This document shows, in pieces, positions 34,200 to 46,400 of a stretch of 64,000 bases of DNA. How positions within the stretch are numbered: the stretch's first letter is position 1; every line of letters starts with the position of its first letter. Made by a program: the position numbers and the translations under genes. The DNA is taken from positions 620,001-684,000 of the forward strand of contig JAZDUA010000059.1 of NCBI GenBank assembly GCA_038098605.1. Direction: 5' to 3'. Source of the stretch: Gryllus longicercus. Taxonomy: Eukaryota > Arthropoda > Insecta > Orthoptera > Gryllidae. The notes under the pieces are model-generated. The model was not told the DNA's origin. It saw nothing but the letters and a program-made list of their open reading frames with translations, and did no database searches.

Positions 34200-34500
34200 A
34201 CCCAATATTCCTGCACGTTTCTCTATCGCAACATTTTAGGAGAAAGTGTATCCAGTCCGCTGCCTCACCACAGAAAACACATTTACTGTCTCCATTACTG
34301 GCCTGTGATCTTGACTATCAGCTCCTCCCATACCAGACAGACATATCCAGGAGATGGTCTTTTTAATCCACACGTCTCTACTAGAGGTCTAGAAGAACCT
34401 GCAGAGTCGGTGACATCCCGACTTGTCTCCCGAGCTTCTCTTTTTATTTGTCGTCGTTCGAAGTCGGAAAGCTTTGGATTAATCTGCTTTAAAGCGTTGC
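34200..34500 (-). pseudogene. possible LINE C-terminal zinc-knuckle remnant
   Basis: The minus strand near 34290..34230 reads KCVFCGEAADWIHFLLKCC, a C-x2-C-x7-H-x4-C pattern seen at the C-terminus of many LINE ORF2 proteins. No RT motif is detected next to it. Confidence 0.35.
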
Positions 34501-34779
34501 AGTTTCCATAGAACATCGAAGGCTAATAACCCCTCGCCCTGTCTTCTTAAGCGATCGTTTACATGAACCGACCAACCCCATTGGAGATTGAATGATAATT
34601 CTTCTCGTAAGAATTTTATCGCTAGAGTTCGTTCCATTCGCTATTTTGAATCAATTTTTTGAACCTATGAATTTTAGGCTCTATTCTGTTTCTACGAAAC
34701 GTAAGAGTTATGCCCTCTACGATTACAAACGGAGCAACAGTTCTTTGCGGAGGATACGAATATTCTTTCCAATAAAAAA

Positions 34780-35345
34780 TATCTTGTAACATCCAGACAA
34801 ACTACAAAAAAAGAATTCTAAGAATAATAAGCCAATCCCAACTACGTGATTCTTGCAATCCTCTCTTTGTTAACCTAGACATTTTACATTTACCTTTTCA
34901 CTTGACATATGAATCAATGTTTGTTTGTTTTTTTTGTAAAAAATGACTTTCTAAAGGGCGGGAATATATTTTTACCAAACTTAAATATTTTCAACCGTTG
35001 TCTATAACTACTCGACGTAGTACTCATGTTCATCAGGAGACAGTCTCAACGACTCATTAAAAAAATTCACATAATACATGTACAATATTTTACAACATCT
35101 TGCCAAACGACATTAAACAATTAAATTTGATTCAAAAGTTTAAGTACCATGTATCATCATTTTAGCTGTTTCTATGCAATTCTATGCAAAAAATAAATAT
35201 TTTTATACAATGACATTTAATGTATTATTTATGAATTGGATGGTATTATTCTAATGAACTTGTAACAAATATTGTACATCACTTGGGTCAATAACTCCCA
35301 TCTCTATCAGGTTTTCGTCCTGTTTCCCTGACCCTTGAGCAAATG
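34780..35345 (+). pseudogene. 3' end of a LINE related to A/B
   Basis: The plus strand reads KKRILRIISQSQLRDSCN, then LFVNLDILHLPF, and later TTRRSTHVHQETV, in the same order as the tail of LINE B (KRILRTLTSTHKLESC, LFIKLRILPLP, NYNTRQ). The 3' UTR part (35290..35350) shares TTGAGCAAATGCTGAGATGG with 56610..56640. It is diverged and 5'-truncated. Confidence 0.65.
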
Positions 35346-35379
35346 CTGAGATGGCATCTTGTTTTGAGATATCGCCACA

Positions 35380-36990
35380 ACCGGCGAAACTTACCTGCCG
35401 CCATCCTCGACCTCACGATCTGGGAATCATTCAAACCGCAGTCGCAGGGGAAATCTACCCGCAGCCATTGTCGACTCCGCTGTCTGGAATCCCTGTACAC
35501 CGCAGTCATGCCCACACCCGTCAAAACTTACCCGCCGCCAACACCGCCATCGCCGACCACGCGGTATGGGGAACCTAAACCCCGCAGTTGTCCCCAGCTC
35601 CAACAAAATCTACCCGCCGCCATCGTCGACCCCGCTGGCTGCAGAATCTTCACACCGCGTCTTCCACACGCCCGGCAAAACCTAGCCGCCGCCTTCGTCA
35701 TCCGCGCAGTCTGGGCAACCTTCACACCGCAGACGTCACAAAGCCCGGCAAAACCTACACGCCACTATCGTCAACCTCGCGGTCTAGGGAACCTTCACAC
35801 CGCAATACTCCCCACTCATGGTCAAACCTTCCCGCCGCCATCGTCGACCTCGCAGTCTGGCGATTCCCACATACCGCCACTTCCACGCGTCCGGCGTCAT
35901 CTGACGACCGTCGTCATATCTGCGACCAGGTAATTATAATAACGTCTCTATCGTCCCCCTCATTTGGCGAAATAAGTAATCGCCCCTCTCTTCCCGCGTA
36001 ACTGCACGCTGGTAAATGACTGTCGTTGCTTTCGACGGACCCGAACACACAAATGGCGTCGGGTCCATGTCGTATATAACCTACACTCCCCCGTAGTCCC
36101 CATGTCATTACAAATGTACACGTTGCTTTCGTGAATCTCCGTCCAACGAAATCTTTTCCCTGCCGTCAACGTCTTTAAAACTTACCCGCGCCTTTTTCGA
36201 TACCACGTCCGGCGAATTTTCCGCCGCTGTCTAACCCGTCCATCGACACATTCCCTCTACCATCGACCTGCGTCTGGCGAAACCTGTTGGAGACCACCGT
36301 GGTAATTCTTGCGTTCGGCGAAATTGACACTCCGCCGTCGTTCATCTCTCGCTGCCCAAACTGTCTCTACTGGCCGCTGTCGTCGTTCCCACGAGAAGCG
36401 AATCCTACCTGGGTCCGTCAACCTCACTTCTCGCGAATTCTTCCCGCCGCAGTTATGGAACCCGGGTCATGCAATTCTCCCCCGCCCCCACCTTCGATCT
36501 TCACGGGATCAGGTGGAATCTACACTTCGACCTCGTCCGTCCCTCGTCGCTGTCGTTGTCCCCGTGTCCAGCAAATCTTACGTCTCCGTCTCCACCGTTT
36601 CCCCACGCCAAGCAAAACCACCCGTTGCAGGAGTACCCTGCGCGTCAAAACCTACCCGCTGCTTTCGACGACTCCGCGACCAGCAAGACGTTCCCGACAC
36701 GGCGACCTTCAAGGGTCAAGCGAAACATTCCCTCAGACGCCGTCGTCGTCGCTTCTGGCTAATCCCCCCATCGTCGACGTCAACCCCGCGTCTAGCGAAA
36801 ACTCCCCGCGGCCGCCGAAGTCACCCCGTTCGGCAAAACCTCCGACGAAAAGCACTGGCCGCCCTCGTCGACCACTCGCCGGCCAAACCTTCCAGCCGCC
36901 GTCGTCTTCCCGCGTCGGACGCCCTCGCTTCTGGAGAAATCTCTCCGTCGTCAATTCAGGAGATGCCACCGCAGTCTCTGAAAGCGAAAT
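35380..36990. repeat. CpG-rich divergent minisatellite, about 73 (2 x 36) base unit
   Basis: Phrases such as CGGCAAAACCTACC, CCGCCGCCATCGTCGAC and CCTTCACACCGC recur at steps of about 70 to 75 bases (for example near 35396, 35533, 35613, 35683, 35831). Further right, GGCGAAA/GGCAAAA with GCCGTCGTC repeats at about half that step. Units are diverged but in one orientation. Long open frames across it are a product of base composition, not genes. Confidence 0.8.
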
Positions 36991-37034
36991 ATACCAGTGT
37001 TACTAACAATTTTAACATGTTCAATCCAATTTCA

Positions 37035-37040
37035 TTTATT
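37035..37040 (-). terminator. candidate polyadenylation signal
   Basis: AATAAA on the minus strand lies about 340 bases after the kinase stop. It is the first canonical hexamer I noticed there. In AT-rich DNA such a match can arise by chance. Confidence 0.3.
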
Positions 37041-37375
37041 TTCACAAAAACAATTCACCAAATGACTGGAATACCGAATGAATTAACACACATCCCATTT
37101 TCCCAATTTCATTTCTTAAAATGTTAATTCTATTTTTTAAATTATATATTATTTAACTATGTAGTATTTATAATCTATTAATTCTAATGTTATAATTTTG
37201 TTTGTCTACATTTCTTGAGCAGGAAAATGATGATAATTAACCCCTCGATATTTCTCTTGTAAAAAATAATCTGACAATGACAGCTTCGACAATTATGTTA
37301 TTTTACATGCCAAAAAAAACTCACCTGTAATCCAATATCTACATTTTCCAAACTGTGGTTTTCATTTCATTCATG

Positions 37376-37438
37376 TCATGAAAACCGCAGTTTGAAAAAC
37401 TGATGCTCCAAAGCATCAGCAGGAGTGATTCTCCTCTC
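37376..37438 (-). CDS. kinase exon 10 (residues 497-516 and stop)
   Basis: After the acceptor TTTTCAG, twenty codons read ERRITPADALEHQFFKLRFS and then TGA. RxTxxxxLxHxFF is the canonical end of a kinase C-lobe and directly completes exon 9. About 50 bases past the stop there is a perfect CAG|GTGAGT donor (near 37325), so an extra 3' UTR exon is possible. Confidence 0.8.
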   Translation of the reverse strand, partial: ERRITPADALEHQFFKLRFS

Positions 37439-40400
37439 CTGAAAATAATTTAAAAAGTAGTATTAATGTACAGCAATTTTGGAACAGTAATACAAAAATT
37501 ACTACATTGAAAGAACTGAATAAACAAATGCAAATTGTAATAATTATGCTATTTCTGCAATGTCAAAGCTTACGTTCAAATGCTTCTTTCAATGTAAATT
37601 TCAATCATAATGAAATATTTCTTCCTTACGTTTTGAGCCTGGAGCATCCTGATTAGGAGCTGCCTGAAATGATGAACCTGGACGGCGTATCTTCCGTCAG
37701 CCTCCAGGTTCAACATCGTCACGTGCTCTGTCCCTACGTGCCCCAAAGATGGCACGCTCGGGCATCCCTCAACCGCGGAGCATTCCTGGAATTATTGTTA
37801 AAAGTAAGAACCGGATGAACCAAACAATTTGTTTTTAATATGAAACACAATTTTCATCACTCCTTTCGTATTTGTTGGGACAAGTGGATTTTAATGCACT
37901 ATTTTTATAACTAATGTTCTCCTCACATGCACAAACGGGATAATTCATTGAATTTAATATCCACCAATAAAATAATAAAAAAAATTCCAATCTCGGATCT
38001 CGAGAGACTGTAGAGGTTTCATAAGTCTTATAGCACGGAAGAGGGACCACTCGCTGTGAAGAAATGATTCCGCGCTCTGTGTTGTCTCGTTGACTCACCC
38101 TGAGCGTCCAGCCGCCGCCTTCTGTCCTCCGGAAGAAGGTGGCCGTGCGCCCGGGCCGCTCCAGCAGCGCCGCAGGGAGCGCGCCGTGCGTGCGGCACAC
38201 GGCGCCCAGCAGCTGCGCGTCGCTGCGAGCGGGGTAGAGCGGGCGCGCGGTGGCCAGCTCGGCCACCACGCACCCCACCGACCACACGTCGGCGGCGCCG
38301 CTCGCCCCCTGGCCCAGCGCCACCTCGGGCGCGCGGTACCACCTCGCCTGGGCCCTGGTGGATTGCGCGGCCGCGCGCGCGCTCTTGGCGCAGCTGAAAT
38401 CGACCAACTTCAGCTGCGTCAAGCCGTGCGCCGCGACGTTGCCGAACATGATATTGTCCGGCTTGATGTCCAAATGTACAATATCAAGTTCCTAGAAAAA
38501 GATAATTTTTTTATTAGTGAAAGCTACTACTATGGGATTGTGTTAGTCAAAAAATATATGCTGAAATATGTGATGTATTACATTGTTAGGAATGTTACTA
38601 GTTACTTCCACCAATATTGGCCTGATGTTACTTATTTGTTAATTGGCCTGATATTCGGTACGCAATGTACCATTAAATCTTAACTTAGGGTTTCAGGCCC
38701 CAGCATCGCGGATTGGAATCCCTTCTCCGACATTTCTGTTCGTCCTTTCACCGCTCTCCATCCCTGCATTTAGTATAGTTACCCCTGAACTTAATCAATA
38801 GTGGTCACTAATGACCTCGCAGTTAATGCGACCATAAAATATACTAATGTTTTTCACATAATAGTATCTGTCAAGCAAATGATGGGGTTCATGGAGTTTA
38901 GGAGTTATGAATTACCTCCAGTTTCCTGAGAGCCCAGAACACCTGCCGGAGAATCGTAGCAATTTCCGACATTCTGGCCGGCTCAGGGGACCGCTGGACC
39001 ATGAAGGCTTCGAGATCAAAATCTAAAGCCTCCATGGCCACGAACAACCGGCCCTTCAGTTGGAAAGTCTCCAACATCCGCAGCAGGTGATGCTCGGTCG
39101 GGTGGTGTAGAGAAATGCGTCTCAACGCCCGAGCCTGCAGATACACGAAACAATATTAAATAAATTCATCCCAACAACAATATCTAGGGAAAGAAGTTTA
39201 TCAAAGTAAATTCATTTTACGTAACCACAGGTTCATGAATTTCAGGAAGCCATCAGCGTTAAAGGCCACTGCAATGGGACAAAAGCTACTCTATTGACGA
39301 CACATTGTATTTCCATGAATCAAGCCAGCGTTTCATATTCTTCACTCAATAATCATAATATGATAATATTTCCAAAATATAACATGTGAAACTTGCATTG
39401 AATCATTTGAAAGCAATTTGTTTTAGTTTATTTACTTGTAAAGAAGTAGTGCAGTTTCGCAAATCCAATTATTTTCCTTCAATACTTTCGCTTGTAAACT
39501 TACCTCGTTCCTCGCTGCGGAGCCCCAGCTACCTTCCAACCGCAGGGCCTTCAAAGCCAGCAAACGGCTGCTACCAACCTCTCGGCAGCGGAAAACCTGC
39601 CAACATCCGCACGCACGTTTACATGGACTGCCACATTCACTTTCATACCAGTGGAAGTTAATTAAAGTTTGTCTGATATATTTTACAATGATCGGGGGTG
39701 TACCGCGTTGAACTTTGTATTTTTCAAAATAAGTTAGCAGATAATACGTTTTCAGATAACCAAGGTCTGTTCAGGGTCCGATTTACATGTTCACAGCTGC
39801 GAAAAGAAACAGTGATCGCGTTCTCTCATTCCTGATTTCGATTGTTCTACATTTTAACCTTGATGGATAACGCAAAGCTTTAAACAAAATTTACTTAATT
39901 TTAAATACTAACAACGTGCAAAGTATCATGATTTCAGACACGTAAAGCACGATTTTATATGACGGGTGATTTCGTAAAGGAAACAAAAAATTAAAATACC
40001 TTTTGAATCTTGGTTATATTAATAATAACTCATGAAATCGCACATCGATCCCTAAACAACCGCTTATTGTCGGTTTTGTCGTCATTTTGTGTTTGAAGCT
40101 CTACAACCCAACCACTTCTAACCACGAAACGGGAAGGCACAAGTTCTAAGTCACTTCAGCTAGACACTAAAGTAGACTTTTTGAACCAAATAAAGAGGCA
40201 CTCGCGTTAAAGACTTCCGTCTGAAATCGCAGAATGTGCTCTTTCAGTGCTCTTTCTTTGCTCTTTCTGTGCTCTTTCAGCTTGTCCAAATTGGTCAAGT
40301 CAAATGTGGAATGGCAGCGGGAGCGCCTGCGCGAGGCGCGTGTCGTACCTGGCCGTAGACGCCCTGGCCGAGCGTCGAGAGCACCTGGTAGGACGCCGCG

Positions 40401-43400
40401 GCGCCGTGGAGCACCGCGCCCGGCGCGAGGAGCAGCGGGGCGGCGGCGTCGTCCCCTTCGGCGCCTGGAGCTGCAGAGGGCGACGCGGGAGCGGGGACGG
40501 GCGAGAGCGAAGACTCGCTGCCCGTCAGCGTGGCCGCGCTGTCCTGAGAGACCGGCGGCGACAGAGGGGGCGTTCGCGGCCCGCACACCACCCACGGCCC
40601 CATCTCCCACGGCTCCGCTTCCACGCTCTGCAACAGAGGGCGAACACTTACCACCACTGCACCTCACATTATCTCGCAACGAGTTCCGTTATGATTTCTG
40701 TCGTGTGCGTTATCTACGAGAGGCAGCCCCGCCATTTTCGGGACTTTGCAAGGTTACTAACAGAATCTGCAACCGTATTGATAATCTCGTCTTATTAAAT
40801 GTGCATTTATCACTCAACGGGTGCATTCGTTTTTTGTCCCTTCACTATAACTAAATACTTTCCCATTTATTTTTACCAAACCGTGTATCCCCCAAATCCC
40901 TTTTGTAACTGAATTAAGCAACACAACGTCTAGCTGATTTCGTCAATGACTTTTCCACAGTAAAAATGAAAAAGAGAAAGCGCAATATGTACATCAATTT
41001 TATATCGTGTCATTAGCCTACTACTGCAGAATATATTGTGAACGAACATCTTCCCGGAAGAGGCTAGTCTGTTCTATCCTGTTTAAGTGTTGTGCATCGA
41101 CTAGCCTCCTGAAAGAGGAGGGGTGGGAAAGGGCCGTGTTTGGGGATCACGAGTTCGAGGGGTCCCCAGCCTTTCAGAAGGGGCGGGCGGGGAGCTCACC
41201 TGGCGAGGAGCGCCGCCGCAGCCGCCGCGCGACGCCTTGTCCTGCGAGAGAGGCTCCTGCGTCTCCTCGTGCGCTGAGACGGACAGAGGGCAGCTCCGCA
41301 CGCACTCTTCACTCTGGGGAGGAAGCGCGCTGTTAGACTTTAACATTACATTTCACACATTTTCACTCGATTCGTGAGCTGCTTTACATATTCTAGGAAT
41401 CAGAAATATGATTCTGCTCCTAGAACTCACTAAACTACGTCTTCAAACAATGCTTTCTTTTTTTTGTGAAATATATCTTCGAAACTTGTTTATGAGAAAC
41501 GTTTTTCCTTTGATGTATTTTTAAACGTGAAATAAAAAACAACAACAGAGAAATAAGGACTACAAGCAAAGGGCGTGGCCTTAGCTCACCTGCCAGTCCT
41601 CGTCGATAGCGAGCGCCGTAGAGCTGGGGCAGCGGGGCGAGGAGGAGCTGGCGGCGCGTGGCGGGGAGCGGAGGGGCGAGGACAGGCGGCGCCGCTGCAA
41701 AGAAAGCGGTAAACATTATTAACGACACATTTTTTTAAATATCAAAACCAACTGTGAAAACCGAGTAAAAAATAAAATGTTAGAACATTGTTCATTCTTT
41801 GGCAGTCAATACAAGCACTGATCAACAGTCTTATTTGGAGGACCGTGAATTTTAACGAATCACATTAAATGGAGAGCACATTGAAATGACATGGTTGACA
41901 ATTCGTTCATATCTTACAGTATTCTAAGCAGTCATTTCACATCACAAACCATGGTGTAGGATATAAAGTAGGCTACACTAAACGGTTTATATTTAGGTAC
42001 AGTTCATATTGAGTAGACCATTTGTTGCTTCTGTTAAGATTGGTATGAAATTTATTAGTCCTTGATTTAAAATTAAGGATTGAGAACAAAGAATCTTTTA
42101 AGTGAAATTTATAATCTTATGCTGTAAATGGAGCATCCACATGCGGACAATGCTTCGTTGAGTTCCTAATAATTAGTATCAATCACAAACTAAGAAATAA
42201 TCGTTTCCAGATGCAGCAGTTGATCAGAACCTCTAATGATCAACTTAAATAATAAAAAACAAGTTAATGTTTTATTTGTTACCTGTGTTATTCACTGTGG
42301 TTATATATTTTTTGTAAGATTTTTATTTTAATTACTTTTAGCACAGAATATGCGATTCGGTAATTTCAAATCTGGAATACCTTTTTATCTTCATTGTAAA
42401 ACATGTATAGAGATAAAATGAATTTTTATTCCATACATAATATATAATTATTTTTTTTTATATTTTGCTTTGAAAATGCACAGATTTCTCTAGTTTTCTT
42501 GCCCATAGTTCCCTTTTCTGCACAAAATTTTCGACCTCTGGGCTGAGGTTTTGCCTTTAATTCTAAAATTATAATAATATAACAATATAAATATATAATT
42601 CAATTTTAAAAACTATGAAAAGTTCGGGTGATATGTTCTCAAATTACAATTACACTACTTTTCTATTACTTCTCATGTCCTACTATTAAACTACACTCTC
42701 TGAATTTCTTTTTATTAGAATATAACCATTTTCCGCTGGTAGTATGAATACTTCCCTAGGACTGCACTTCGGCATTCTATATACCATATCTATTTCTTCA
42801 ATCTTCGATTACACACCAAGCTTTTCAGACACTTTCTGCACAATATACAACTAGTATTCTACTTACACTTTCTCTGCACCTTACTACTTTCATATAGAAT
42901 TTATCAATAGTCACTTTTTTGCAATAAGAAGATTTACTAAAATCCTTTTATATTCATTAATGTTAAAATGTGCAGGGATTCTATGTAGAACACCATTACA
43001 TTCTACCTTTAGTCAATATCAAATATTTTTTTAGTTAATTTCTGTTTTTTCTTCTTCAATTATTCTTTGTTTTTAATTTCCCAATGGAAGTGAGATTCCA
43101 TTTGTATTACTGACAATATTTCATATTAAACCTTCATTTACCATTTCCACTATTGTGTAGGCTTTCCAATGAGCATTTTTTCATGTTAACTCATTGCAAG
43201 TATAAATTCAGATCACCCCATTAGCAAAAAAGATTGTATCACTGGACAACACTTTCATCAGATTTCCAACAGACATATATTGTCTCATCATTTTCAATTA
43301 CTAGATGTAAAAATCTCACATAGGACACTAAAAATTAGCACTCATTTTTTCATTGGAATACAAGAACAATGTTACCTTAATGACAAAACTTTAAATGATT

Positions 43401-46400
43401 ATTTCATTATATATGACAAGTATACAAAAGAAAAAGGTAATATTCTTGTGAATTATTATTTTATTCTTACATTTATAAAACTCAAATCTCTTATAGTTTG
43501 GCTTATATTTTAAATTATTAATAGAAAACTTGAATTTATAATACAATTTTTTCATGTTACATACATGTTACACTGTTACATAGATAATATTTTTGTTACT
43601 TTCTTTTATTTATGTAATTAATATATGCATAAATTACCCATTTTATAATTGTATAAGGATAGAAAGCACTTGAATTTAAATCCTTGTGTGTGAAGTCACA
43701 AGTTTGCATTGTGTTTTGTAAGGACTTTAAGATGACAGTTGGCCAAAGAACTCAATGACAAATCAATCGTGCAATAGCACCTATAGGGTGCCTGCCCTAA
43801 AATTCCAAATTTTCCCATTATTGAAGTTATTTACAAAATTAGAAAAGATAACATCTGTTCTATGTTACTCCTAGGACATTATGGACCAATAATTATGAAT
43901 CTACTTTGTCAAAATGCTAAGTGACATATACCATTGTTCCTTAATACAGTCAGGAAAAAAAGATGTAGATGGTGGCATTCTGAGATGGGATATAAGAGTG
44001 GATACTCTTAGTTATGTTATTTGCGGAAAGAAAAATACACACTTCTTCAATATGCAAAAGAATGCAAACATAATTAGGAGAAGGGTTACTATGCACTAGG
44101 CAGATATATTGAAGAAATTAATGTGTTCAAAAGAAAACCATTAAGTGATAAATTATTACAAGCATGTGGTTTTATGATACATTGTTGTATTGAAAGAAAA
44201 TATAATATGGTAAGAGAACCTGTAATTTTAAGTGTAATTTGATGTGTTTGAATAGATTACATTACAGAAGAATAAAAATAATTCAAATTAGTAAATGTTA
44301 TATTAAATAACTGTCCTAGAATTTTAAATTTCCTTATTAGCTGATAAGTGTTTCTAGAGGTTTTGGGACAAGAAATTCAAATTTGAAATTAGAACTTTGC
44401 TATCAGGCACATGTATTTAATTATTAAATTTAATTAATATTGATTTATTATATTGGAAAAGCAACATGGCTACACTGAATAAAGATGGTTTCTTGGTTAA
44501 TGATATAGCCATGAGAAATTCCCCTTGCAAAAGAAAAAATTGGCCCTAATGTTGATGGAAAAAGGTGGTAGATAATATTTGGAAACATAAATTGGTAGCC
44601 AGCGATGATTTCTTTCTGCAACTACTTCCATTGATCCGGGTCCTATAAAACTGTTAGGCCAACCCTTGAATTCATATGGACAAATTCATATTTTGTTTAT
44701 GTTTCACAAAAACTTTCCTTATTTTTGGCTGCAAAAATACAGAATGTGCATTTGTGTGCCCCCAAATTAGAGACCACCTGAAATAGACAAATTTTGGACA
44801 ACACCTAACACCCAAAGAGAAAAACACATGAATATTTTCCAATAGTTTAATGACAAAACTTTCTTTAAAAAAATGAGCTAACAACTATGAAGTACTAGTA
44901 GAAGAGTTGATTAATCCATATAGAGATTTTGGATGGAATGTGGCACATGTTTTCACAGAAAACATTCAGTTTTATAGTAACAATGTAAGGTAGCATATGA
45001 AACATGTTTACTCAAAAATGCAGAAATATTTTCAAATTGCTGGTAATGTAAATATTAACAACAGGAGAGATATTTCAAATAAATTACATTCATAATTTTT
45101 TGCGGAAAAAATGAAATAGAATACTGTTTATGCCATCTTATATATAGCACTTAGCACAATCCCTACAAAATGTTTCAAGAAGAGATTTTGAACAGTTTTT
45201 GAGAAAATCTTGTGATCAATATTTTTTAATGTTGCCAATATTCAACTCAACTTTGCAAAAACTACTATACTTTTCAAGCAATTAACATGTCATTAATTAA
45301 ACCACTTGAGAGAGACCACCACTGAGGAGAACAAATTACTTGTGAAGAAAATTCTCTAATCAATATCGTTGTTGTAGGGAGATGCAAAAAAAATAGCAGT
45401 AAGTCAATTTTCAAGAAACCAAATTGAGATAACCAGAGGTAACCAAATTGTTCTATGCAATTTTTATCAGAATTTTTAGTGTATAAGTCTATTTTGTTGT
45501 ATCAGTTTAATTAAGTGTCAGTGTCTTCGGTTACTTTCCTTTGGATAAGTGGACGTTTAGCAATTTAAGTAAATGTACTGCAAGTTCGTGGCAACAACTT
45601 TTCAATAATTCACTTCTTCAAATATACCTGTACTTTTTCATCTACAATACTGATATTCTAAGTAATATTCAATCCATTTCGAAATTTTTTGTACAATTTC
45701 AAGGAGAGGAAATAAAGAAGTATAAATTCTTAACTGATAAAAAAAAGGTGAAGAAATTGAGAGCTACAATGGCCATGTGGAATTTAATGGGTTTGAAATT
45801 TATTTCTCTGTGTTTATTGGTTATATTAAATAGATAATGCTTCATTGTTTTTAAAATGGTTTCGTAGAATATGAATTTTGTGCTAGTCTCACAAAAGCAT
45901 TATTCTAAATTCAGCATGTAGCTCATGCTGAGAATATTAGCAATTTTATTTTTTTTATTTAATATTATAGGTTTCTGGAGTTTTCCAACAATATAATGTT
46001 TTGTTTACTTTTCAATTAATGATTAACCTAATATTTTAATTTCTGCTTCTTGAATGTGTCTTGACCACTGCTTTTTTTTCACTTAAGTCAAAGACTAAGG
46101 TCAGTCATTGATTTATCACTCGTGCTTTAGTCTAATATCAAGGTTTCTGCATAAATATTCAGAGAACAGATTGAAATAGAATCACTATGACTGGAATTGA
46201 ATTGAAAGGTGTGATTGGGTTGATAAAGAATGCTATTAATAGATGGATTTAATTTAATTTTTTCCATATACAATTTTTTCATTAAATGTGTATATTATTA
46301 ATTTTGGTAAAGCTAGTGAATTAATTAGTTTGCTCATTAGGTTAACTTTAGGGACTGTTTGTTCCCAGTTTTCTTGTATAATGTTCAATAGTGATTATGT

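Noticed and set aside
35343..37127. Long overlapping open frames of 196, 239 and 272 codons
   Set aside because: They run through the CpG-rich minisatellite in several frames at once, with repeat-driven Pro/Arg/Ser composition and no domain.
38090..38683. Plus-strand frame of 197 codons opposite kinase exon 8
   Set aside because: It is the antisense shadow of a GC-rich exon; the minus strand carries the kinase motifs and splice sites.
40234..40854. Plus-strand frames of 206 and 183 codons
   Set aside because: They are shadows of kinase exon 5 on the minus strand.
45541..45837. 98-codon frame in the large kinase intron
   Set aside because: AT-driven composition, no motif and no splice context supporting a gene.
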